From Cyanobacteria bacterium FACHB-502 (GTDB lineage Bacteria; Cyanobacteriota; Cyanobacteriia; Elainellales; Elainellaceae): a stretch of 40,955 nt of DNA. The position numbers were made by a program, and so were the translations under genes. The notes beneath the pieces were generated by a model. That model did no database searches. It saw only the letters and a program-made list of their open reading frames with translations, and was not told where the DNA came from. The stretch lies in the NCBI GenBank assembly GCA_014695325.1, contig JACJNZ010000087.1:1-40955 (forward strand). The letters run 5' to 3'. Positions 27,501 through 35,089 of this stretch are shown piece after piece (position 1 is the first letter of the stretch; the number at the start of each line of letters is the position of its first letter).

Positions 27501-27676
27501 ATAGGCGTAATGGGATCGCCTGTCGCGTCAAATTCCAGATCCGGTCGCACTTGGACGGTTGCAGCAAATAAAACCGAATCAATCGCACTCCCCTGGCAAA
27601 ATTCCTGCTGAATCTGCTGCTGAAACTGATCTAACGAAAGTGGATTAGAAGCTGCTCTGGAAGGAGGCACGATCAT
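24590..27676 (-). CDS. Plasmid replication protein of the CyRepA1 type (DUF3854 plus helicase-like)
   Basis: A 1028-residue protein. Residues about 60-270 contain a DUF3854/TOPRIM-like region: IIFTEGGKKALSLLSLGY (Glu162), IVLAFDQDAEAK (Asp216, Asp218) and GKGIDDLI. Residues about 318-650 are P-loop helicase-like, with Walker A SGKGTGKT (324-331) and Walker-B-like LVLDE (406-410). The C-terminal 350 residues are helical. This order matches the family annotated as cyanobacterial plasmid replication protein CyRepA1. Its ATG overlaps the upstream gene by four bases (ATGA). The protein should start or prime plasmid DNA replication. Its presence suggests the window is, or contains, plasmid DNA. Confidence 0.85.
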   Translation of the reverse strand: MIVPPSRAASNPLSLDQFQQQIQQEFCQGSAIDSVLFAATVQVRPDLEFDATGDPITPIHDALDWRYMRFGFQVKQTLYGALLLNEDGSLWQAKLSQPRKDERGKDVKYETRKGNGSRAFLPHIPASIRRKIADRYGVDVPLTGSFWQWLEAHPDIEIIFTEGGKKALSLLSLGYVAIALYGVNGGYCKNAISERSLIEDVARFATPGRPIVLAFDQDAEAKTRLRVNVALSRFGGLLRQAGCAVTIATWDGQQGKGIDDLIVTSGAGAWEVALDQALPLEHWRTWQKLEYRLTWKVNLRINTADLSTLTLDRIPQDGIIAVSSGKGTGKTKWTAQQVLNLNAVLSAGHRIALQRNLSKRLGLDYIGDCDKAKGQFINGSAYTLRIGFCVDSLLAIDPEQFRGCDLVLDEVVQVVRHLLTSSTCAKDGKRPALLARFRSLIQMARRVIVADADLDNATLHYIRELRGEDATVFLIRNDYQGEGYPCTFIESSDRSAVVGQLLDEIDSLPPGRALFVCLDSKALARTIERLIGQTVPGITVWNINSDSSGGEFERSVISSPDPHLIEAAQRDNRLVILATPSMGTGVSIECQGIVQRVYGIFTGVSINDADMSQALSRVREPVERIVWCAQTGSSFNKVSRSTNAMELKRHLQEQTVATVSLIRSSLREDIAGELDHYDWQSDPHVNLYSKIAAEQNWSMLHLADALQVRLRYEGNRVTVVRWERDESMCSMLAETRSELKEMDAEAIVAARVLTLSEKLDLESKDSVTPEDKLAIERFNLCDFYVIDPQTLTTDFVLLDKQGRLRGEIANLEAQFSLEAATDRTVKALEKQAAWNQGLCPWDIANSAVRQAIRKKLGLDDFLNPNKEWTKYDLLPYAERALQFAPAVKAHLHFTVSNQMSEVQIIHQLLSQLGIKVEFCWSRSVEGYEGEKLRVYRLNSSHWHLLKSILDRREHRRKAVQSSGSPPAVDSQKQMGDPEAEMAEPFLQPLIDGSIPQESIADLQKMWAGATTEEEQEVVRAIIEAISIG

Positions 27677-28272
27677 ACGTTCCCTCCTGCAAGGCGCTTG
27701 CTAACCTGAGCAAATTGTTGTTGCTCCTGGGGTGTGAACTGCGCCCAAATTTTCCCCTGAAAAAACGAGGGGAGCTGCGCGAACTGATACAGTGCAGTAG
27801 GGGGATCGAGCGATCGAAGATTTTGCGCGACTTTCATTAACAGAGCTGCTTCGTCAATCAGCCGAACTGCTTCGCCGTAACAAGCATGAGGTTCTGAAGT
27901 AAAAGCACAGGCAACCTCAGCAGTGGTTGTGATTTGTCTCAGCAAAGCTGCCAATCTACGATCAACTGCTTTATAAGTTGTCAGCAAATTAGTTAGTGGG
28001 ACAACCTCATCTGGAGCAAAGCGATCCAGAACGGGAGTTTTGGCATCAGCACTGATTTCGGCAATTGTTCTGGATGATTTTCCGGCTTGAGCATCCGAAT
28101 CTGGAACCGCCGACTTCGGATCTTGGCAAGGTTTTCGCGGAGAACGCTTGTTAGAAGATTGTGCCTGTGAAGCTTGGGTATTGAAGCCGATCGCTTCATA
28201 ATCGATCGGTAAAGCAGCGACAGTTTCAGCGGCCTGACTCGCTGAGGAAGTAAATAAAGATTGCTGAAGCAC
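27673..28272 (-). CDS. Unknown small protein upstream of and coupled to CyRepA1
   Basis: A 199-residue protein with a GTG start at 28272. The N-terminal half is Ser/Lys/Pro-rich and probably disordered; the C-terminal half is helical (TNLLTTYKAVDRRLAALLRQ, then LIDEAALLMKVAQNLRSL). No known domain is recognised. It overlaps the CyRepA1 gene by four bases, so it is probably a replication accessory or control protein. The long leader upstream (28273-28592) contains four inverted repeats. Confidence 0.65.
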   Translation of the reverse strand: MLQQSLFTSSASQAAETVAALPIDYEAIGFNTQASQAQSSNKRSPRKPCQDPKSAVPDSDAQAGKSSRTIAEISADAKTPVLDRFAPDEVVPLTNLLTTYKAVDRRLAALLRQITTTAEVACAFTSEPHACYGEAVRLIDEAALLMKVAQNLRSLDPPTALYQFAQLPSFFQGKIWAQFTPQEQQQFAQVSKRLAGGNV

Positions 28273-28406
28273 GAGATATCAAGACTCCAATGTAGTGGTT
28301 GGAGCCGGACGCATCGCCTAGAAACTGGAAGGCAAGATGAATCGAATGCAGCGATCGAATAGACAGTTGGTCGCTCATTCTTAATCAATTAGAACTGCAT
28401 GAAACA

Positions 28407-28592
28407 TGAGCCTCGCCAGAGTTCTAGCACGTTCCGGCAAGGCTCAGAGCAATGATAAAAGTAACAAACTTTTCATTCCCTGATCCCAAAACTTTGCATG
28501 ACAATTTGGGATCTGATATGATGCGAAGTAGAAGGGCACACCATATCAGTCCTTTCCCACAACCTGTCTCCCCGCCAAGGTAAAAGGTTGTG
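28407..28592. repeat. Cluster of four inverted repeats in the CyRepA1 leader
   Basis: Four stem-loop candidates follow one another: TGAGCCTCGCC/GGCAAGGCTCA (28407-28417 and 28436-28446, one mismatch); GATCCCAAA/TTTGGGATC (28482-28490 and 28505-28513); CTGATATG/CATATCAG (28513-28520 and 28542-28549); and CACAACCT/AGGTTGTG (28558-28565 and 28585-28592). Stretches without genes rarely hold this many. Control region, leader RNA or part of an origin are all possible. Confidence 0.6.
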
Positions 28593-28701
28593 ATTTAGGT
28601 AACGTCCGGGTCAAAGCTTCTAACTGTGTCCTACCACATTTAGATAGCTCTCCCGGAATCTTATCAAAGGCAATGCTATAGCGAAGCCACTCTCAGTTTT
28701 T

Positions 28702-28971
28702 TCAACCAGAGAGCGTTGATCTTTCATAGGCTTCCCCTGTGATTTTGTAGATAGGTGCTTTTCGCGGTTGCTTCTTCAGCACTGGTTTGTCAACTACTTC
28801 TACTTGAAACAATTGGTCGATTGTTTCAAGTTCAAGGGTTTGAGCGATTTTATCAAGTGAGCTTAGAAAAAGGGCTGCTCGGATATAATCGCGTCTTGCT
28901 CCAGCGACTTTAGCAGTTGGCGGCTGACAATTTGATTCCTTTGCAATGCTGTTCTGGTTGTGCCCGCGTGT
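28702..28971 (-). pseudogene. Open frame that may continue the 138-residue gene after a frameshift
   Basis: A minus-strand frame open for 89 codons overlaps the end of the gene at 28863 in another frame. It has no ATG and starts after a TAA at 28972. The translation looks protein-like (KVAGARRDYIRAALFLSSLD, then LFQVEVVDKPVLKKQPRKAP and YKITGEAYERSTLSG). A frameshift near the Lys of RQLLK in the upstream frame would join the two into a protein of about 190-200 residues. This is a guess from composition only. An overlap of two real short genes is the alternative. Confidence 0.35.
28802..28831. repeat. Perfect 12-bp inverted repeat
   Basis: ACTTGAAACAAT (28802-28813) and ATTGTTTCAAGT (28820-28831) are exact inverse copies with a 6-base spacer TGGTCG. 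It is inside the doubtful open frame at 28702-28971. It could be a protein-binding dyad or a transcript hairpin. Confidence 0.7.
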
Positions 28972-29279
28972 TTAACGCATTCATCAAGCTGACTGTAATC
29001 AGTCAGGTGTGGTTGATTCTCCAGAATTTCCGGAAACGACCACCGTGCCTGTCCAAAGTCGATGATATCGCTGAAGCGTTTCAGATGAAACACTCGGCAT
29101 ATATCAAGCGAGAAGAATGCAGTGATTTCCATACTGCCTTGGTATTCCCAGAAGTTCCGGGCATACCAGGCTGTGTTTCCAGAGCAGCGGTATTCGAGTG
29201 AACTATCAAGGTGTTGAAGGAATTCCCTCAACGTCTCAATTTCCCAGATCTCAGCTACCTCCCTAATCTTGATTTGCAT
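28863..29279 (-). CDS. Unknown 138-residue protein, possibly frameshifted
   Basis: A 138-residue protein with no recognised domain. It is rich in aromatic and charged residues (IREVAEIWEIETLREFLQHL, then YARNFWEYQGSMEITAFFSL). It lies between the CyRepA1 and HTH genes on the same strand. The C-terminal end (QRNQIVSRQLLKSLEQD) overlaps a second plausible frame, listed separately, so the true protein may be longer after a frameshift. Function unknown. Confidence 0.45.
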   Translation of the reverse strand: MQIKIREVAEIWEIETLREFLQHLDSSLEYRCSGNTAWYARNFWEYQGSMEITAFFSLDICRVFHLKRFSDIIDFGQARWSFPEILENQPHLTDYSQLDECVKHAGTTRTALQRNQIVSRQLLKSLEQDAIISEQPFF

Positions 29280-29465
29280 AGGAACGTATTTTTGACCTGC
29301 ACTTAAAAGATACCACCTTTCCTAGAGAAGATCATCTCTGTAGTGATGGATGTAAAAATTAATTATACTTGGCGAGAAACCTAGTCTAATAAAAAAGGGA
29401 TGAAGCAGATTCGGTAGATTAAAATTTACCGCAGAAAAACTGTGAGCACGAGTGAGCCTCAATTG

Positions 29466-31406
29466 TCAGGGCTTTTCTAGATTTAGAAGAGCTTGAATTT
29501 GCTGTTGATGCTTTGGCTGAATTGCCCGTTCTCCATTTACCCATCTCGTAATCAACGAGCGATCGACTCCTAAATTTTTAGCAAGCTGTGCCTTTGACCA
29601 TCCTTTTGCATTGATAGCAGCAAGTAATGTTTCTCCCGTAATTGCTTTCGTTCGTTCTAGGTGCTCCGCCGGCAAAGATAAAGGTTCGGGATTTTGCTTT
29701 ACGTTAGGTGATCGAACCGCTCCCAGCTTCTCCTGAATTAGAACTGTTGGTTTAATAACAACAATTGCTTTGAGCCAAAGCTTTAACCAGTTACGGGGGC
29801 GAGTTCTTAATTGAGTGCTTTCACTAGTCAAACTCCATTCTGGTCTGATTGTGTCTGGATAAGTAGAATCATCAAATTCAATTTGCCAGCCTAGTTCATG
29901 TAGCGTCAACAGCGCGTTATCCCACTGAGTAATGAGAGCATTCCGTCGCTGTTTACTAGTCTGAATTGCCTCAAGTAATTCTTTAGGCTCTAAGCGTTCT
30001 AAAAGTGTGCCTACCTCATAACGCCCATCACGCCGAATCCGACTCATGATCGTGAGGAAGATCGCTAGCTTTGAGGCTAGTCGCTGTCGATATGGGTTAA
30101 TTTGTAATGTACTCTTTGCTAAGTAGCCGTACTGGCAGAGGGCTTCTTTGCCACCATTTAAGTCCCTAGCATTCAAAAATTTCTCTGTCCAGCTCCCAGG
30201 ACGAACTTTTATGTACAGTTCATCGGGATCTCCTGCTTCATAGTTTAACGAGCCAGGCTCATTCACATCGACTGTCAGGGCAAGTTGTCCTGCATACTCT
30301 AGTTCTTCTAACAACCACATTGGTCCTCGCGCAACGTTATAACGGCTAGCACCGACATTGATGTTGCTAATGAGAACAGACAGACTGCAGACGAGCTGTG
30401 CTAGATGCCCAATTTTTTTAAGTTTCTGCCCTAGTGTAATATCTGTGCGCTTATCCCAACCAAATAAACGAATCAGGTCGGTTCCCCGCAGGCGAATTTG
30501 CTGCTCCCAGGGTTGGTCAGAATCCGTTGCATAAGCTGAGAAAATTAGCAGCACATAAGCTGCTTCTGGACCAAATTGCTGGATAATTTCCCATGCTGCT
30601 TTGCCAGGTACTAGCTCAATTTGCTGATTTGATGGACTTTGGCGAACAATATTATGCTGGATAAATCCTTCCCCAACGAGCTTACGCCAGTATGGATACT
30701 CCCCGTCTTCCCATTGACAGTTAATGAGTGCCTGCGCTCCAGTCAGAATTGGATAACCCGTCGCAACGCGCTCAATCTCTCGTCCTTGAAATAGAGCAGG
30801 CTCAGCGACAAAAGAATGTGTTGCTCGAATTCCTAAGAGTTTTTCAACATCTTCAACTGAAAAGGCTGAAAGATCCAGATTCCGCAGCCATTCACTAGCC
30901 GTATGAAAAGCACAAGCACTGATAACAACTGATTCATGCCAAGCATCTTCTTCAGGAAGGGTTGGGTCTTCATCTAGAGACAACAAGCCGGGGATCGAAC
31001 AATCTGCAGGGATTCGCTCTTCTCGCTTCCAGCGTTCCAGCCGATCTAAAATCCAGGTTGCCGTTTCCTGCCAGAACTCTTGTTTTCGAGTAACCCCCTT
31101 AAATAATTTTCCTAAGCGGGTAATTGCTTGCTTTTGCAATGCGCCAATTCTTTCTGTCTCAGCATACAGATTAACGACATCGGCATCACTGCTCATCGTG
31201 GAGCGGATTTGTCGGAGCCGATGCTGATTGATACCAGTGGCTACATTGACTAGTACTAAGTTCAGGAATGATTTGCCCAACCGCAACTTTGCAGCATACT
31301 CATCCACACGGCTATTCTTCTGATAAAGCGGAATAAGGTCTGCCTTGTCAATGGGAAAGGCAACTTCCTTAGATTTCTTTTTGCGTGTTGTGGTACTGCC
31401 TGGCAT
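29466..31406 (-). CDS. Large HTH-domain protein next to the iteron-like array; candidate initiator or regulator
   Basis: A 646-residue protein. The last 50 residues are a Cro/CI-type helix-turn-helix (LLAAINAKGWSKAQLAKNLG, then VDRSLITRWVNGERAIQ). The start is basic (TTTRKKKSKEV). The middle is long, helical and unrecognised (for example LGKSFLNLVLVNVATGINQH, then WILDRLERWKREERIP). It is transcribed away from the repeat array that starts about 190 bp upstream, and a primase-like gene lies on the other side. Binding of the HTH to the repeats, to begin replication or to control it, is a good hypothesis but is not shown by the sequence. Confidence 0.7.
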   Translation of the reverse strand: MPGSTTTRKKKSKEVAFPIDKADLIPLYQKNSRVDEYAAKLRLGKSFLNLVLVNVATGINQHRLRQIRSTMSSDADVVNLYAETERIGALQKQAITRLGKLFKGVTRKQEFWQETATWILDRLERWKREERIPADCSIPGLLSLDEDPTLPEEDAWHESVVISACAFHTASEWLRNLDLSAFSVEDVEKLLGIRATHSFVAEPALFQGREIERVATGYPILTGAQALINCQWEDGEYPYWRKLVGEGFIQHNIVRQSPSNQQIELVPGKAAWEIIQQFGPEAAYVLLIFSAYATDSDQPWEQQIRLRGTDLIRLFGWDKRTDITLGQKLKKIGHLAQLVCSLSVLISNINVGASRYNVARGPMWLLEELEYAGQLALTVDVNEPGSLNYEAGDPDELYIKVRPGSWTEKFLNARDLNGGKEALCQYGYLAKSTLQINPYRQRLASKLAIFLTIMSRIRRDGRYEVGTLLERLEPKELLEAIQTSKQRRNALITQWDNALLTLHELGWQIEFDDSTYPDTIRPEWSLTSESTQLRTRPRNWLKLWLKAIVVIKPTVLIQEKLGAVRSPNVKQNPEPLSLPAEHLERTKAITGETLLAAINAKGWSKAQLAKNLGVDRSLITRWVNGERAIQPKHQQQIQALLNLEKP

Positions 31407-32389
31407 AGCAGAGTTAGCGAATCACTACTTTAATGTCTCCATTAGTATACTTGTGCTTCGCCCACTTGCACTTGACGGGTAATATTTAGTCTTTGCTTTG
31501 TCAACAATATGCAAGTTTGTCAACTCATTTAAAACCTGTTCAACCTCTAGATATGTTTCCAAGTAAAGGTTTCAGCGTGATTTAGCTTAACAGCAGCGTT
31601 GACAAAAACTCTAGAATCTTTTGACTAAGTTTCTAGAATCTTAGGACGAATAAACTGTATTCGACATAATTCAAGTGTGCTTTCTCCTTTTCACGATGCT
31701 TTTGTCAACGAAACGTTACATATTTCTTGTGTTGACAGTGTTGACAAAAGTTCTAGAATCCCTTGACTAAAGGCAAGTTTTCTTCAATTGCTATTTACAT
31801 CAAATGCAGGCGTAATCGACGTTTAGCTGTATTTACAGCCGCAAGATCTGTGCTTTACTCAACTGCGCCAATGACTTTTGTGTTGACAGTGTTGACAAGA
31901 ACTCTAGAATTAGCGGACTTGAGCTGAAGTGTATTTTCCCTTGCATTGGCTTCCTTCGATGTTGCCAACGTTGACAGAAACTCTAGAATCACCTGACTAA
32001 GTTTATTTTGTTGACTATGCTTCTAGAATTCTTTGACCTGTTTGAGTAGTTGAAAGGTTTCAAGCTGTTGCCAGTGTTGACAAAGTTTCTAGAAACTTAG
32101 GACGATAAGATGGAAGACTTTACCTGCAAGGGTTCAATAGCCTCTACCAGGAAAAATCTTTTGCGTGTTGACATCATTTCTAGAATCCCTAACTCTATAT
32201 TCTAGAATTAGCTAACCAAGTATCTAGGATCACAAGACCTTTCTTTTTTCAATTGCTGTCCTTGCATCGTTTTGACTTAGATGTTGACTTTCTAATGATC
32301 CTAAGTAACTTAATGCTGTTGACATATCTAGCTTATTCTTTGCTGCATGGTATACGTCTTCTATTGCATTGTGCAATTTGTGTGCCTAT
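31407..32389. other. Long non-coding region with the iteron-like array (candidate origin)
   Basis: Almost 1 kb without a credible gene separates the divergent HTH and primase-like genes. It is AT-rich. Besides the array listed below, inverted half-sites TTGTCAAC occur at 31498-31505, 31517-31524 and 31702-31709. A CTCTAGA lies at 31545-31551. It is a good candidate for an origin and for promoters of both genes. Confidence 0.6.
31598..32231 (+). repeat. Iteron-like array of about ten 21-bp repeats
   Basis: Consensus is roughly GTTGACAAANYTTCTAGAATC. Copies start at 31598, 31620, 31740, 31891, 31970, 32010, 32076 and 32167, with weaker ones at 32189 and 32211. Several pairs are spaced by 22 bp (31598/31620 and 32167/32189/32211), about two helical turns. 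Other full copies are often followed, in the same 22-bp phase, by a half-site such as TTGACTAA. The core TTCTAGAA is palindromic. Extra GTTGACA boxes precede some copies (for example 31731 and 31882). All full copies point the same way. Confidence 0.85.
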
Positions 32390-34135
32390 ATGCAGCCGAA
32401 CGATACGACCGCTTTCAGAGCAGTTTGTGAGGAAGATAGTTTTCTATCTTTATTTCCTCATCGCTTTGACTACATCTGGGCAGAACATTTTAACCCAGGT
32501 ATCAAGCCTCAGTGGAAGACCGAGAGCCGACATCCCTTGAGCGATCGCCTGATTCGCCAAGGGGCATATTTGTACGGCGTGCGATTTGGTGCAGAGACTC
32601 AGTATGCTCTGGTTGATATTGATGTGACCAGTCTTTATCATCCCAGCCAAGATCCGCTTGCCGTTTCTCGGATTGTTGCTGCCTTAGAACCGCTTGGACT
32701 AGTTAGCTATCTAGCCTGCACCTCCAGTTACAGCGGAGGGCTTCACCTTTACTTTCCGTTCCAGCAATCTCAGAGTTCCTGGCAGGTCGCGATTGTTCTA
32801 GCTTGCCTTTTAGAAAATGCCGGGTTCAAGCTTCAGCCTGGACAGCTTGAAATTTTTCCAAATCCTCGTCCTTTTACAATTGATGGGAGCTACAGCCTCT
32901 TTAATGCTCACCGTCTTCCGCTACAGAGTGGATCTTATCTTTTGAATGCCGAGTGGCAACCTGTTTGGAGCAATTCACAAATTTTTGTTCAGCAATGGCA
33001 GTTTGTCCAGCAGCGAAATGATTTGGATAGCAGCACACTTAAGCGAGTGCTGAAGCAGGCAAGGCGGCGGCAATATGGAATTTCTGGGAAAGCAGAGAAG
33101 TTTATTAATGACCTGAATACTGAGATTGAACAGGGCTGGACTGGGGTAGGACAAACAAATCGACTATTGGGGCGTATTACTATGCGTTCCTACATCTTTC
33201 ATCATGTTCTATCCGGTGGGAAGCCGTTGGAAGGGCAAGCACTGATTGACGAAATTGTAGCAGTGGCACGATCGCTGCCTGGATACGAAGAATGGTGTCG
33301 GCATCAGCATGAAATTGAACATCGAGCAGAGGAATGGGCAGGCTGTATCGAAAATAGTCACTACTTTCATTTTGGTTCTCAAATTCCCAAGCTCAAACTA
33401 GAACCTCAAGATCCAGAACTGGTGACTGCAATTGAAGAGTTGCCTTCCTGGAATGAACGGCAATCCGCAGCAACCAGAGATCGAATCAAACGAGCAATCG
33501 CGGATTTGCTGGAGAAGGGGAGTTTACCTGCTCGACCCACAGCACGTTTTCAGGCACTACTTGAATATGGCATTGGGGGAGGGTCACTCTACCGCCACCG
33601 CGATCTCTGGCATCCCAATTATTTTGGGCTGGAATCTGCTCAGGAGGAAGATACTTCCCATCTACCTGTGGAAAACCCCCCGTACCCCCCTTCCTTCAGT
33701 AAGAACCACCAGTTAGATTGCGCTGAGAACGCATCTAACTGGCTCAGTTCCCCAAGCTTATTATCCAATGCTGGCGATGATAATAGGCAGGACAAGCCTT
33801 CTAGCGATCGTTCCGGTTCTCAAGTGCGATCGGTTGGTGGTAATTCCCCTGCGCCTTCAAGTCCAGTCGGAGCAGAGTATGTTCAGCAGGTCCTATTTCA
33901 GGTGCAGGCGCAGCAGGAGGCGTATCACCAGGCAAGGCGATCGGCTCAATTGCAGCGACAGCGTATCCGCTCTGAAGCTCAGCAAAAGCAGCAGATTGAC
34001 CAGATGCAACGATATCTTGCCTCTGGTGATCCGATTTTGGTAGCGGAAGCGAGGGCGTGGGCGGAGATCAATCCGGGAGTGCTGAACATGGAGCAACTGC
34101 AACTGCCGCTCATTCAGATGCCTGGTTCCCAATAG
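32390..34135 (+). CDS. AEP primase-like replication protein
   Basis: 581 residues from the ATG at 32390; an upstream TTG in frame at 32369 is less likely. Residues about 60-190 look like an archaeo-eukaryotic primase core: VDIDVTS (D-x-D, about 76-78), the SGGLHLYFPF block (S-G-G-x-H, about 115-119) and, further on, EIFPNPRPFTIDGSYSL with HRLPLQSGSYLL. Residues about 195-420 are helical and unrecognised. A Ser/Pro-rich spacer and a Gln-rich coiled coil (QAQQEAYHQARRSAQLQRQR) end the protein. Beside an iteron-like array and a HTH protein this is most likely a plasmid primase. The divergent neighbour and array suggest one replication unit. Assignment rests on motif spacing only. Confidence 0.7.
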   Translation: MQPNDTTAFRAVCEEDSFLSLFPHRFDYIWAEHFNPGIKPQWKTESRHPLSDRLIRQGAYLYGVRFGAETQYALVDIDVTSLYHPSQDPLAVSRIVAALEPLGLVSYLACTSSYSGGLHLYFPFQQSQSSWQVAIVLACLLENAGFKLQPGQLEIFPNPRPFTIDGSYSLFNAHRLPLQSGSYLLNAEWQPVWSNSQIFVQQWQFVQQRNDLDSSTLKRVLKQARRRQYGISGKAEKFINDLNTEIEQGWTGVGQTNRLLGRITMRSYIFHHVLSGGKPLEGQALIDEIVAVARSLPGYEEWCRHQHEIEHRAEEWAGCIENSHYFHFGSQIPKLKLEPQDPELVTAIEELPSWNERQSAATRDRIKRAIADLLEKGSLPARPTARFQALLEYGIGGGSLYRHRDLWHPNYFGLESAQEEDTSHLPVENPPYPPSFSKNHQLDCAENASNWLSSPSLLSNAGDDNRQDKPSSDRSGSQVRSVGGNSPAPSSPVGAEYVQQVLFQVQAQQEAYHQARRSAQLQRQRIRSEAQQKQQIDQMQRYLASGDPILVAEARAWAEINPGVLNMEQLQLPLIQMPGSQ

Positions 34136-34257
34136 TGTGCGAAATTGCTGTGTTCTTTGGCTGCAATTCTCTCGTTACAATGTGGGGAAATGGGCTGAAA
34201 ATTCAGGATCAAAGATCGGGCATCCCAGTAATCCGGGGTAAAACAAAAGGAGATGGC

Positions 34258-34884
34258 ATGACCGCAGCAGTTCAGATTCCACCCCTCACTTTTGATCAGT
34301 TCCTCGACTACAACGATGGAACGGAGACCCTGTACGAATTGATTGATGGTTGTCCCCTTGCCATGCCCGAACCTTCGCGCTAGCATCAAAGCATTACTCG
34401 TTACCTTGACCGCGTGTTCAGTGACGAGATTGAGAAGCTGGGGCGATTGTGGGAAACGGTTAGAAACACGGCAATTCGAGTTCCAGGACGATATCTTGCC
34501 GATGGCAGAAGACCGGATCTCGCGATCGTCAATCTGCCTCAGAGCGAAGTGGAGCAGCAGGAAAAAGGGATTAAGACCACGCCTCACATGGTGATCGAGA
34601 TTGCCTCAAGTAACTGGAAAGATGACTTGAGAGACAAGATTTTCGCTTATCTGCATTTGCAAGTGCCGGAATATTGGATTGTAGATTATGCAGGGCAAAT
34701 TCCGGAGAAATACTGCGAGCGCGGAAGAGGTGTTAAAACGATCGTCCACACCCTTCGTACCGTGGGACGGTACGGATACGACAAGCAGGAGTTTATTGGG
34801 GATGAAGTCATTCCTTGTCAGACTTTTGAGGATTTACAACTCACCACCCATCAAATTCTTCAGCTTGGGAAAACGAGTTTGTAG
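34258..34884 (+). pseudogene. Uma2-family (DUF820) nuclease-like gene broken by a nonsense codon
   Basis: The frame starts at the ATG at 34258 with AGGAGA upstream. TFDQFLDYNDGTETLYELID fits the start of Uma2 proteins. A TAG at 34381-34383 interrupts it, and the same frame continues (HQSITRYLDRVFSDEIEKLG) to the stop at 34884. After the stop, DGRRPDLAIV, HMVIEIASSNWKDDLRDK and LQVPEYWIVD are typical of the fold and hold the expected Asp, Glu and Lys. The stop is one base from a Gln (CAG), Lys or Glu codon. Members are abundant in cyanobacteria and often decay. The second part could be made only as a truncated protein from 34414. Confidence 0.85.
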
Positions 34885-35089
34885 CCAGATGAGCGAAACT
34901 CTTCCACTTGTATCTACTCCAGGCGTAACGTCTTCGATCGTTCATAAAATGATTCTTTCTAGCTTGTAAAAGAATTTACGCAGAATCAATCTGGGTAGAC
35001 TATCTTGAGAGTATTCCGTTTGATTTCAAATTATGCCTCGTTCTTCTTCTGCCGTTTCCCCCAATTCAATCAGCAGCATTGCCGATAGC
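34885..35089 (+). other. Short region with a possible gene start cut by the IS element
   Basis: An ATG at 35033 begins a frame (PRSSSAVSPNSISSIADSG) that runs directly into the left end of the IS6-family element at 35090, so a gene may have been interrupted. There is no clear ribosome site, and the matching 3' part after 35919 could not be identified with confidence. The rest of this stretch shows nothing recognisable. Confidence 0.3.

Noticed and set aside
24590-27676. Plus-strand frames opposite CyRepA1 (up to about 100 residues)
   Set aside because: Antisense shadows of a clear coding region, with Ser/Arg-rich random-looking translations.
28620-28727. A 35-codon minus-strand frame starting at an ATG
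   Set aside because: Too short, no ribosome site, and it overlaps another frame of doubtful status.
31598-32231. CRISPR array
   Set aside because: Spacing between copies is irregular (22 to 151 bp), copies vary, and there are no cas genes in the window.
32253-32540. Plus-strand frame overlapping the start of the primase-like gene
   Set aside because: It overlaps the better-supported frame, has no family likeness and no ribosome site.
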